Shown in pieces: positions 57,126-64,000 of a stretch of 64,000 nt of DNA. Numbering within the stretch: the stretch's first letter is position 1; each line of letters begins with the position of its first letter. The stretch spans positions 868,001 to 932,000 of the forward strand of contig NZ_JARUIU010000001.1 of assembly GCF_029667115.1 (NCBI RefSeq), written 5' to 3'. Source of the stretch: Jeotgalibacillus sp. ET6. Lineage in GTDB: Bacteria; Bacillota; Bacilli; Bacillales; Jeotgalibacillaceae. The notes below the pieces were generated by a model, which had not been told where the DNA came from, ran no database searches, and was given only the letters and a program-made list of their open reading frames with translations. A program made the position numbers and the translations under genes.

Positions 57126-57350
57126 AAAAAAAGAGCTTAGGACAAAAGTGTCTTAAGCTCTCTGACCGGTTCATTGCGCTTCAGGCGGACGCAGGGACGG
57201 CTGCTTGAGCCTCTTCCGGGCCTTGCCCTGTAATGGCCTCAAGCCACCATCATCTCCTGCTGAAGCCGCCGCCTTCCACTGCGCTCACCTCATCCTCTTG
57301 ATAAATATTCCTTATTTTCTATCCTTTTATTGAAATAGGCCCCCTCCTCA
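57126..57350 (-). repeat. 3'-UTR repeat family, copy F (after coaE)
   Basis: On the minus strand it begins 14 nt after the coaE stop; the 5' end is diverged (GAGGAGGGGGCCTATTTC). The hairpin has GCTTGAG/CTCAAGC where other copies have GCTGAG/CTCAGC. It ends in terminator GAGCTTAAGACA/TGTCCTAAGCTC followed by seven T. Nothing else is seen in 57000-57363 apart from the gapB promoter region. Confidence 0.88.
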
Positions 57351-57363
57351 AATCGTTGCGATT

Positions 57364-57960
57364 TTAAGGGAAGGATTTCCACTGATTAAGAAGCTGGTCC
57401 AGTTGAAGAAAGGACTGTTCAATTGTTCCAGAATTATCAATTACTGCATCTGCCTGCATCTTTTTTTGAGAGAGAGGAGCTTGAGATGAAATTCTCGCCT
57501 GTGCTTCCTCCGCTGTATACTGGTTTCTTTCCATCAGCCTCTTGAGTTGAATGTCTTCCTGAACATACACAACGATGATTTTATCCACCATCCATTGAAG
57601 CTTGCTTTCAAATAAGAGGGGAATATCCAGGAAAACCGTTTTATTGCCTTCATCAACCGCCGCTTCCTGTTGCTCTAGCATTTCTTTGCGCACGGCTGGA
57701 TGAACAATACTGTTCAGTTTTTTCCTCTCTGTTTCACTGGTGAAAATAATCGATCCGAGCTTAGCGCGGTCAATTGTTCCGTCCTCGGCGACGATCTCAC
57801 TCCCGAAGTGTTCTATTATTTTACGATACGCCTCCTGATTTGGTTCCACCACTTTTCTTGCGGCTAAATCTGCATCTATGACTGTGTATCCCTTCTTGAT
57901 AAGCCGGCTGGCGATGGTGCTTTTCCCACTGGCGATCCCGCCTGTCAGACCAATAATCAT
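57364..57960 (-). CDS. coaE: Dephospho-CoA kinase
   Basis: The last step of coenzyme A synthesis. I choose the ATG at 57960 (MIIGLTGGIASGKSTIASRL, 198 residues) behind AGAAGGG; the longer frame overlaps mutM without a site. P-loop GGIASGKST at 7-15, then DADLAARKVVEP and FLDIPLLFES. It follows mutM after 17 bp. ytaF, which separates the two in B. subtilis, is absent. Confidence 0.96.
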   Translation of the reverse strand: MIIGLTGGIASGKSTIASRLIKKGYTVIDADLAARKVVEPNQEAYRKIIEHFGSEIVAEDGTIDRAKLGSIIFTSETERKKLNSIVHPAVRKEMLEQQEAAVDEGNKTVFLDIPLLFESKLQWMVDKIIVVYVQEDIQLKRLMERNQYTAEEAQARISSQAPLSQKKMQADAVIDNSGTIEQSFLQLDQLLNQWKSFP

Positions 57961-57977
57961 TGTCGTCCCTTCTTTCT

Positions 57978-58850
57978 TTACCGCTGACATTTTCCACAGT
58001 AATGAGAGTTTCTTCCCCCAATAACAGCCTGTTTTACATTGGCTCCGCATAGCGGACATTCTTTTTTGCCATACATCTGCAGTCTGTCCTGCATGGATCC
58101 TGCCTGCCCATTGACGTTACGGTAATCTGAGATGCTGCTTCCTCCTGCGTCGATGCCTTCCTGCAAAACAGAGACAATGTTATGAAATAATTCGATTCTT
58201 TTCCCCAGTCCGACGCGTGAAACGGTCCGGTTGGGATGGATTTTGGATTTAAATAATGCCTCCGTTGCATAGATGTTTCCGCACCCTGCAATCACCTGAT
58301 GGTTCATGATCACATCTTTTACAGGCTTCGAATGAAATTTTCGCAGGTTTAAAGATGCCAAAAACAGCTCCTGGGCATTCTCGTCAAAGGGTTCGGGACC
58401 GATTGCAATGATCGGCGGATGATCTTCCAGCTTTTCCAAAAATCGCATTTCGCCAAATCTTCTTATATCTGAATAAATAAGCAGCCTGCCGCTCTCAAAC
58501 GTAAAAATAACATGAACATGATTACGAAATTTTTCTTCTGTAATCTGTTCCACTGAATCAATGGCAAACCATGCACCGGACATCCCTAAATGTGAAAGAA
58601 GGATACCTTCTGTTGTTTCATTCTCCATATGAAATAGTAAGTACTTGCTGCGCCGGTTGATGCGGCTGATTTTGTAGTTTTTTACGTATTCGGAGAAATC
58701 AGCAAGATCCGCTCCTTTTACAATCGCCTGTTTGCCACCTGCGTGTGATTTCTTTACTTGTTCTGAAAATTGTACAGAAACGATCCTCTCCCCCACCACA
58801 TAAGGTTCAAGTCCCCGTTTCACATGTTCTACTTCTGGTAATTCTGGCAT
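57978..58850 (-). CDS. mutM: Formamidopyrimidine-DNA glycosylase
   Basis: The enzyme removes 8-oxoguanine and related lesions. 290 residues with N-terminal PELPEVEHVKRGL (catalytic Pro and Glu after removal of Met), the H2TH segment near 150-230, and the C-terminal zinc finger CPLCGANV...HYCGKCQ. It lies 22 bp after polA, forming polA-mutM-coaE. Confidence 0.97.
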   Translation of the reverse strand: MPELPEVEHVKRGLEPYVVGERIVSVQFSEQVKKSHAGGKQAIVKGADLADFSEYVKNYKISRINRRSKYLLFHMENETTEGILLSHLGMSGAWFAIDSVEQITEEKFRNHVHVIFTFESGRLLIYSDIRRFGEMRFLEKLEDHPPIIAIGPEPFDENAQELFLASLNLRKFHSKPVKDVIMNHQVIAGCGNIYATEALFKSKIHPNRTVSRVGLGKRIELFHNIVSVLQEGIDAGGSSISDYRNVNGQAGSMQDRLQMYGKKECPLCGANVKQAVIGGRNSHYCGKCQR

Positions 58851-58872
58851 TCATTACACTCCCCGGTATTTA

Positions 58873-61503
58873 TTACTTGGCATCGTACCAGGTCTTGCCG
58901 TACGAGTAATCCACTTTTAACGGCACCACAAGCTCGACCGCTTTTTCCATTACTTCCGGGACAATACGCTGGAGAATTTCAACCTCTTCTTCAGGGCACT
59001 CAAAAATCAGTTCATCATGCACTTGAAGGAGCATTTCAGCCTTTAAGCCTTCCTGTTTCAGACGGTCGGCCATATCTATCATCGCCTTTTTAATGATGTC
59101 AGCAGCTGTTCCCTGGATTGGCGTGTTCATGGCTGTTCTTTCAGCGAACCCCCGAACATTAAAGTTCCGGCTCGTAATTTCAGGGATATATCTTCTTCTG
59201 TGGAGAAGTGTTTCAACATAGCCCTTTTGTTTCGCCTCTTTAATGATATCATCCATGTATTCTTTTACCTTCGGATAGCTGTTTAAATAGCGCTTGATAA
59301 ATTCCGCTGCTTCTTTTCTTGGGATGTCAAGACTTTGGGAAAGTCCGTAGTCGCTGATCCCATACACAATTCCAAAATTAACCGCTTTGGCATGTCTTCT
59401 CATGCCGGATGTTACCTCTTCCCTGCTTACATCAAAAACATCCATTGCTGTTTTTGTATGAATATCCATATTGTTATTAAAGGCTTCAATTAACCCATCA
59501 TCCATGGAAATATGCGCAAGAACGCGAAGCTCGATCTGGGAATAATCTGCTGCGAACATAATCCAGTCCTTTTTAGAAGGAATAAAGGCCTGACGGATTT
59601 TACGTCCTTCTTCCAATCGAATTGGGATGTTCTGTAAATTAGGATCAGTAGAGCTTAATCGGCCGGTTTGCGTTAAAACCTGATTATATCTTGTGTGAAT
59701 TTTACTTGACTCTTTATCCACGACTTTCAGCAGCCCTTCAATATACGTAGACTGAAGTTTACCGAGCTGTCTGTACAGCAGGATATGATCGATAATCTCA
59801 TGCTCTGGCTGTAATTTCTCAAGGACATCTGCTGAAGTTGAATACCCGGTTTTCGTTTTTTTCACTGCAGGAAGTTCAAGCTTTTCAAACAAAATGACAC
59901 CGAGCTGTTTTGGGGAATTTATATTAAAGGATTCACCCGCCAGTCTGTGGATGTCTTTTTCAATTTGAGCCAGTTTTGTTTTTAATTCTTCTCCCATTTC
60001 CTTCAACCGGTCCACATCGACCAGCACCCCGGTTTTCTCCATTTCAGCCAATACTTCAGCTAGAGGAAGTTCGAGATCGTCAAATAAATCAACCTGTTCA
60101 TTCTTCTCCAGGTCCCGAATGCAGCGGTCCTTTATCTTGCCAATCGCTGCAGCTTTTCTTGCTATATGCTCCCCGAGAACTTTGTCGTCCGGAACTTTCT
60201 TTTTAGCGCCCTTGCCATACAAAACGTCATCCGGTTGAACAGCATCCGCGCCGTGTCTTTTTGCAATTGAGGCGAAATCATCAGCTGCCTGTGAAGCATC
60301 GATCACATAAGAAGCAATCAAAAGATCGAAATCTATTCCTTTTAAATTCATTCCAAGCCGGCTGAATGCCACTATGGACTGCTTGGAATCATATACTGAT
60401 TTTTGATTTTCTTCATCTTCGATCCATTTTTTAAAAAGGGCAGATTCCCTTGCTTTTTCTACAGGAATAAAATAGGTTCCACCCCTGTGGTGAAGTCCAA
60501 TTCCTAAAATATCAGCTGTGTGATAATTTGAGCCAAACAGTTCGATGTAAAGCTCAGCTTCTGAGTAAAGCATCTCCTCTGTAACTTCCTCTGCATACGT
60601 CCAATCCAAATCTTTTAACTCAATATCTTCCTCTTCTAGATTATCTCCCAATTTGTCAAGAAGCGTCTGGAACGAGAGCTCTTTAAATAACGAACGCAGC
60701 TTTTCCTGATCAGGCTCCTGCCTTTCCAGATCGTCGAGTTTAAGCTCTACAGGGGCAACGCGTGTGATTGTTGCTAAATCTTTGCTCATTTTTGCCTGAT
60801 TTTTAAACTCAGTCAGTTTTTCCTGCAATTTTGCTCCTTTTACTTCACTTATTGAATCAAGCAGTGTTTCAAGAGTGCCAAATTGCTTAAGAAGTTTAAT
60901 GGCCGTCTTTTCGCCTACTCCGGGAACTCCCGGAATATTATCAGAGGAGTCCCCCATCAGTCCTTTCATATCAATTATCTGATCGGGTGTAAGACCATAT
61001 TTTTCCTTAATATGATCAGGCGTATAGGACTCCATATCTGTAATGCCTTTGCGGGTAATTTCCACACGTGTATGGTCGGATGAAAGCTGAGTTAAATCCT
61101 TGTCCCCCGATACGACCACAACATCAAATCCCTTTTTCTCCGCCTGCAAAGACAGCGTTCCGATGATGTCATCCGCTTCATATTGATCCAATTCATAATG
61201 CTTTATAGAATAAGCAGCAAGAAGATCTCTTATGAAAGGGAACTGCTCAGAAAGCTCTGAAGGTGTTTTTTGTCTTCCCCCTTTGTATTCCGTGTAAGTT
61301 TTATGACGAAAGGTGGTTTTCCCCGCATCAAAAGCCACCAGAAGATGGGTTGGTTTTTCATCATCAATCATTTTTGTCAGCATGGTGGTAAAGCCGTATA
61401 TTGCATTCGTATGTACGCCTTTGTCATTATTGAGTAATGGCAGCGCAAAGAAAGCTCGATAAGCGATACTGTTGCCATCAATCAGCATTAATTTTTTACT
61501 CAA
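58873..61503 (-). CDS. polA: DNA polymerase I
   Basis: The repair and Okazaki-fragment polymerase of 876 residues. The N-terminal 5'-3' exonuclease domain is complete (LMLIDGNSIAYRAFFALP, YEADDIIGTL, VSGDKDLTQL). The 3'-5' exonuclease-like domain (about 300-470) lacks clear catalytic acids, as in other Bacillus enzymes. Polymerase motifs: A in FAADYSQIELRVLAHIS, B in RRHAKAVNFGIVYG and C in LQVHDELIF. Confidence 0.98.
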   Translation of the reverse strand: MSKKLMLIDGNSIAYRAFFALPLLNNDKGVHTNAIYGFTTMLTKMIDDEKPTHLLVAFDAGKTTFRHKTYTEYKGGRQKTPSELSEQFPFIRDLLAAYSIKHYELDQYEADDIIGTLSLQAEKKGFDVVVVSGDKDLTQLSSDHTRVEITRKGITDMESYTPDHIKEKYGLTPDQIIDMKGLMGDSSDNIPGVPGVGEKTAIKLLKQFGTLETLLDSISEVKGAKLQEKLTEFKNQAKMSKDLATITRVAPVELKLDDLERQEPDQEKLRSLFKELSFQTLLDKLGDNLEEEDIELKDLDWTYAEEVTEEMLYSEAELYIELFGSNYHTADILGIGLHHRGGTYFIPVEKARESALFKKWIEDEENQKSVYDSKQSIVAFSRLGMNLKGIDFDLLIASYVIDASQAADDFASIAKRHGADAVQPDDVLYGKGAKKKVPDDKVLGEHIARKAAAIGKIKDRCIRDLEKNEQVDLFDDLELPLAEVLAEMEKTGVLVDVDRLKEMGEELKTKLAQIEKDIHRLAGESFNINSPKQLGVILFEKLELPAVKKTKTGYSTSADVLEKLQPEHEIIDHILLYRQLGKLQSTYIEGLLKVVDKESSKIHTRYNQVLTQTGRLSSTDPNLQNIPIRLEEGRKIRQAFIPSKKDWIMFAADYSQIELRVLAHISMDDGLIEAFNNNMDIHTKTAMDVFDVSREEVTSGMRRHAKAVNFGIVYGISDYGLSQSLDIPRKEAAEFIKRYLNSYPKVKEYMDDIIKEAKQKGYVETLLHRRRYIPEITSRNFNVRGFAERTAMNTPIQGTAADIIKKAMIDMADRLKQEGLKAEMLLQVHDELIFECPEEEVEILQRIVPEVMEKAVELVVPLKVDYSYGKTWYDAK

Positions 61504-61554
61504 GTAAACTCCTCCTCAAATGGACGATCTCGTAAGCCTGACTTTTTTAAACAC

Positions 61555-61610
61555 AAAAGCCGCTGCTTCTCTCATTTTAGCATGTCTAAAATGAAAGAGA
61601 AAACAACGGC
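61555..61610 (-). terminator. Long terminator after hflC, before polA
   Basis: Minus-strand stem GCCG...TCATTTTA / TAAAATGA...CGGC, about 20 bp with few mismatches, followed by TTTTGTG. It separates hflKC from polA. Confidence 0.85.
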
Positions 61611-61638
61611 TCACATTCTGGATTGATTTACTAAACGC

Positions 61639-62598
61639 TTATTCCAAAACTCCTGACAGCAAACTCGCATATGGAGAATCTGCCGGAAGAATTATCATCG
61701 TTTTGTCATCGATTGTGGTTTTGTAAGATTCAAGCGTACGATATATTTCATAAAACTCCGGATCTTTGGAGAAAGATTCATTATACAGCTTTGCGGCTTC
61801 TGCCTCACCCTCCGCTCGTATCACATCGGCTTCTGCATTCGCCACAGCTAGCAGCTCCCGTACTTCACGATCTGTCTGGGCTTCAATTCTGTTTTTGTTA
61901 GCATCTCCAGTGGATAAATATTCCTGCGCAGTAGATTCACGTTCGGATATCATTCTCGTGAAAACAGATTCTTCGTTTTCAGTTGGGAGATCCGTTTGTT
62001 TCATGCGGACGTCCACTACCTCTATCCCAAATGATTCCTGAGTCAGCAGTTCATTCACACGTTCAGTCACGCGATCATTTAAACTTCCACGTGAAGATTT
62101 TTCATCGTTGATTATTTCGTCATAATCCAGCTGTCCAAGCTCTGTTCGGACGACCGAATAAATGTATTCTTCCATTCGTGACTCTGCATTGATCATCGTT
62201 CCAGCATTTGAGATCATGTCTTTCGGGTTCGTAATGCGCCACACAGAATAGTTATCGATAATAATTCTTTTCTTATCTCTCGTGTTGATTTCTGCTTCAG
62301 AAACATCGTAGGTCATCTGATATTTAGGAAGAGTTGTCACACTTTGAATAAAAGGAATTTTCGCATGCAAACCAGGACTTTCGATAATTTTTACAACTTC
62401 CCCGAACTGTCTGACAACCCGGTATTCACCCTCTTTGACAATGAATACATTTAGTAATGCTGTAATGAGCAGAACGACAAACAATATAATGAAAGTACCT
62501 ATTTTCGAGTATTTTTTCCACTCAAGGGAAGATCCATTTGTTTTTTTGGTACTGGAAAAATCAAAGACTTTGCTGTTTGGATTTTTGTCATCACTCAT
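61639..62598 (-). CDS. hflC: HflC-like SPFH/prohibitin membrane protein
   Basis: 319 residues from the ATG at 62598 (MSDDKNPNSKVFDFSS) with GGAGGG upstream. A basic cytoplasmic N-terminus, one membrane helix (about 33-55), the SPFH domain (about 60-230: VKEGEYRVVRQFGEVVKIIE, SPGLHAKIPFIQ) and a coiled C-terminal stretch (RAEGEAEAAKLYNESFSKDP). HflK and HflC form a cage around FtsH in E. coli. It overlaps hflK by eight bases. Confidence 0.92.
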   Translation of the reverse strand: MSDDKNPNSKVFDFSSTKKTNGSSLEWKKYSKIGTFIILFVVLLITALLNVFIVKEGEYRVVRQFGEVVKIIESPGLHAKIPFIQSVTTLPKYQMTYDVSEAEINTRDKKRIIIDNYSVWRITNPKDMISNAGTMINAESRMEEYIYSVVRTELGQLDYDEIINDEKSSRGSLNDRVTERVNELLTQESFGIEVVDVRMKQTDLPTENEESVFTRMISERESTAQEYLSTGDANKNRIEAQTDREVRELLAVANAEADVIRAEGEAEAAKLYNESFSKDPEFYEIYRTLESYKTTIDDKTMIILPADSPYASLLSGVLE

Positions 62599-63565
62599 TA
62601 TTGCCCTCCTCACTTTCTGCCTCTTCCTGCGGTGCTGGCTGCTGTGAACGCTCTAATGGATTAAGAGGCAAATATTTTAACGTGCCGCCATCATCGTTCA
62701 TTATGTAAACCTCAGCATCCGGAAGAACTTCTTCAAGGGTTTCCAAAATCAAACGCTGTCTTGTTATATCAGGATTGGTCTGGTATTCAGCATATAATTT
62801 ATCAAAAATGGCCACATCTCCACGCGCCTGTTCAATCCGGGCTGTTTTTTCCCCTTCGGCTCTTGATTCAATTGCGTCTTTTTCCCCTTCTGCTTCATTA
62901 ATCAGCTGATTTCTGTATTTATTTGCCTGGTTTTCTTTTGTATTCATCGTTTCTCTGGCATCCGTAACTGCAGTAAACGCCTGACGCACCTCTTCATTTG
63001 GCAGTTCAACATCCTGCAGCTGAACAGCCTGTACAGAAATTCCCATATCGTATTTTTCCATCAGCGTCGAAAGCAGCTCTCTTACCTCAAGCTCGATTTC
63101 CGCTTTACCTGAGGTCAGCGCATCATCTATTTCTGAACTTCCTATAATACTGCGGATGGATGCAGCTGTCGTATCATAAAGGACCTCTTCGGGATCCTCT
63201 GCATTAAATAAATATTTTTTAGCATCAACAATTTTCCACTGAACCACAAGATCAGCCAGCACAATATTCTCATCGCCTGTGATCATCTTGGTTTCTTCTG
63301 GGAACGATTGAATTTCTCCGTCTTCCTGCTCATACCCAAACTGCAGACTGAAGGTTTCCTTAGACAGAACTTCAACCTGCTGGATCGGCCATGGCATCTT
63401 AAATTTTAACCCTGATTCCGTTATCGTTTCGTTCGCTTCACCAAACGTCATCACAAGTGCCTGCTCAGACTCATCAACTGTATACCAGGAAGTGAATAAA
63501 ACAATAATGAGCAGGATAGCGGCTGTAATAAGTCCCAGCCCCGCTGTAATTCGTTTTACACTCAT
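62591..63565 (-). CDS. hflK: HflK-like SPFH/prohibitin membrane protein
   Basis: 324 residues: one membrane helix near the N-terminus (about 7-29), then the SPFH domain (TVDESEQALVMTFGEANETI, SGLKFKMPWPIQ). A coiled region rich in Glu and Lys follows (ENQANKYRNQLINEAEGEKD), with an acidic, proline-rich tail. Typical HflK proteins are longer at the N-terminus; this short form is common in Bacillales. Not present beside polA in B. subtilis. Confidence 0.92.
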   Translation of the reverse strand: MSVKRITAGLGLITAAILLIIVLFTSWYTVDESEQALVMTFGEANETITESGLKFKMPWPIQQVEVLSKETFSLQFGYEQEDGEIQSFPEETKMITGDENIVLADLVVQWKIVDAKKYLFNAEDPEEVLYDTTAASIRSIIGSSEIDDALTSGKAEIELEVRELLSTLMEKYDMGISVQAVQLQDVELPNEEVRQAFTAVTDARETMNTKENQANKYRNQLINEAEGEKDAIESRAEGEKTARIEQARGDVAIFDKLYAEYQTNPDITRQRLILETLEEVLPDAEVYIMNDDGGTLKYLPLNPLERSQQPAPQEEAESEEGNNE

Positions 63566-63655
63566 TTAAATCTTCCTTTCCAAATCGTTATACCTATTTT
63601 ACGGTTAATGTTTGGAGAAAGTTTCATAAATGTTTCATTTTCGTTACAGCACATG

Positions 63656-63690
63656 AAAAAAGACGTGAACGGGGTCTGTTCACGTCTTTT
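63656..63690 (-). terminator. Terminator after phoR
   Basis: Minus-strand stem GACGTGAAC/GTTCACGTC followed by TTTTTTC, about 95 nt after the phoR stop. Confidence 0.88.
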
Positions 63691-63782
63691 CTCTGGGTTC
63701 CTTGGATGAAGGGGTTTTCACTTAGTATCTTATCAACCAAATGTTAAGAAAAAACCCTTTTAATGTAAAGTAAATGTAAAGC

Positions 63783-64000
63783 TTAATCACTGAACCGGTG
63801 TTTTTTTGGCAGCGTAATTAAAAATGCTGTTCCTTTATTTGGCTCACTCTTTACAGATATATCACCATGGTGGACCTCTACAATATGCTTGACGATGGCA
63901 AGTCCGAGTCCCGTTCCGCCTGAATTTCTGCTTCTAGCTTTATCTACACGGTAAAACCGCTCGAAAATCCTTGGAATCTCATTTTGTTCCATTCCAATCC
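63783..64000 (-). CDS. phoR: Sensor histidine kinase PhoR, C-terminal part
   Basis: Cut by the right edge; the last about 72 residues are seen. They hold the ATP-binding end of a HATPase domain: [16 protein letters not shown] (F box), [19 protein letters not shown] (G2 box) and a final GTAFLITLP strand. PhoR senses phosphate limitation with PhoP. The identity follows from its place upstream of polA as in B. subtilis. Confidence 0.85.
   Translation of the reverse strand, partial: IGMEQNEIPRIFERFYRVDKARSRNSGGTGLGLAIVKHIVEVHHGDISVKSEPNKGTAFLITLPKKHRFSD

Overview
The window is a chromosomal segment of a spore-forming member of the Bacillales. The gene order (hemX-hemA-ysxC-lonA-clpX-tig ... gerE ... 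sdhCAB ... lysC-uvrC-trxA-etfAB-fadB-fadR-lcfA ... mutS2-polX-cvpA-zapA-rnhC-pheTS ... rplT-rpmI-infC-thrS-dnaI-dnaB-nrdR-speD-gapB-coaE-mutM-polA-phoR) follows the Bacillus subtilis backbone. GerE, SspI, a sigma-K-like promoter and the L-box, T-box and L20 leaders fit this. Several B. subtilis neighbours are missing (lonB, gerM, leu/ilv genes, ytxC, ytaF). Others are present that B. subtilis lacks here (hflKC, a dimeric dUTPase, a COG2426 membrane protein). A lineage such as Jeotgalibacillus or a relative is plausible, but that is an inference. Almost everything is on the minus strand.

Layout. 1-9600: haem entry genes (hemX, hemA), the GTPase YsxC, then proteostasis genes (lonA, clpX, tig) and a TPR protein. 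9764-13410 is the accessory part: an XhlA-like small membrane protein, a sigma-factor-like protein with a long structured leader, about 900 bp of gene-free DNA, a CapA-like lipoprotein on the plus strand, and two near-identical tRNA-Arg genes flanking the 3' end of a lost gene. 13516-18724: ysnB, rdgB, rph, racE, a MarR regulator, gerE, a thioesterase, sdhB. 18727-29665: sdhA, sdhC, yslB, lysC with its lysine riboswitch, uvrC, trxA, and the beta-oxidation/electron-transfer cluster. 29831-38326: lcfA, a 25-residue peptide, yshE, mutS2, polX, cvpA, zapA, rnhC. 38439-51092: pheTS, an rRNA methyltransferase, sspI, membrane and peptidase genes, the L20/L35/IF3 operon and thrS. 51472-64000: primosome genes dnaI/dnaB, nrdR, speD, gapB, coaE, mutM, polA, hflCK and the end of phoR.

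The most notable non-genic signal is a repeat family of about 230 bp, with four fuller and two shortened or decayed copies at 2341, 21979, 26242, 46200, 55835 and 57126. Every copy lies in the sense orientation directly after a stop codon (ysxC, yslB, etfA, ysdA, gapB, coaE) and ends in an intrinsic-terminator hairpin with a T-run. It carries a long internal hairpin whose arms change together between copies. Its 5' end is complementary to the descending arm of its own terminator. It behaves like a mobile or duplicated 3'-UTR RNA module. Two other unexplained RNA-like signals are a nested hairpin leader upstream of the sigma-like gene (10963-11225) and a speD leader containing an anti-Shine-Dalgarno segment.

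All calls come from reading the sequence and family knowledge; no database search was run. Residue positions are hand counts.
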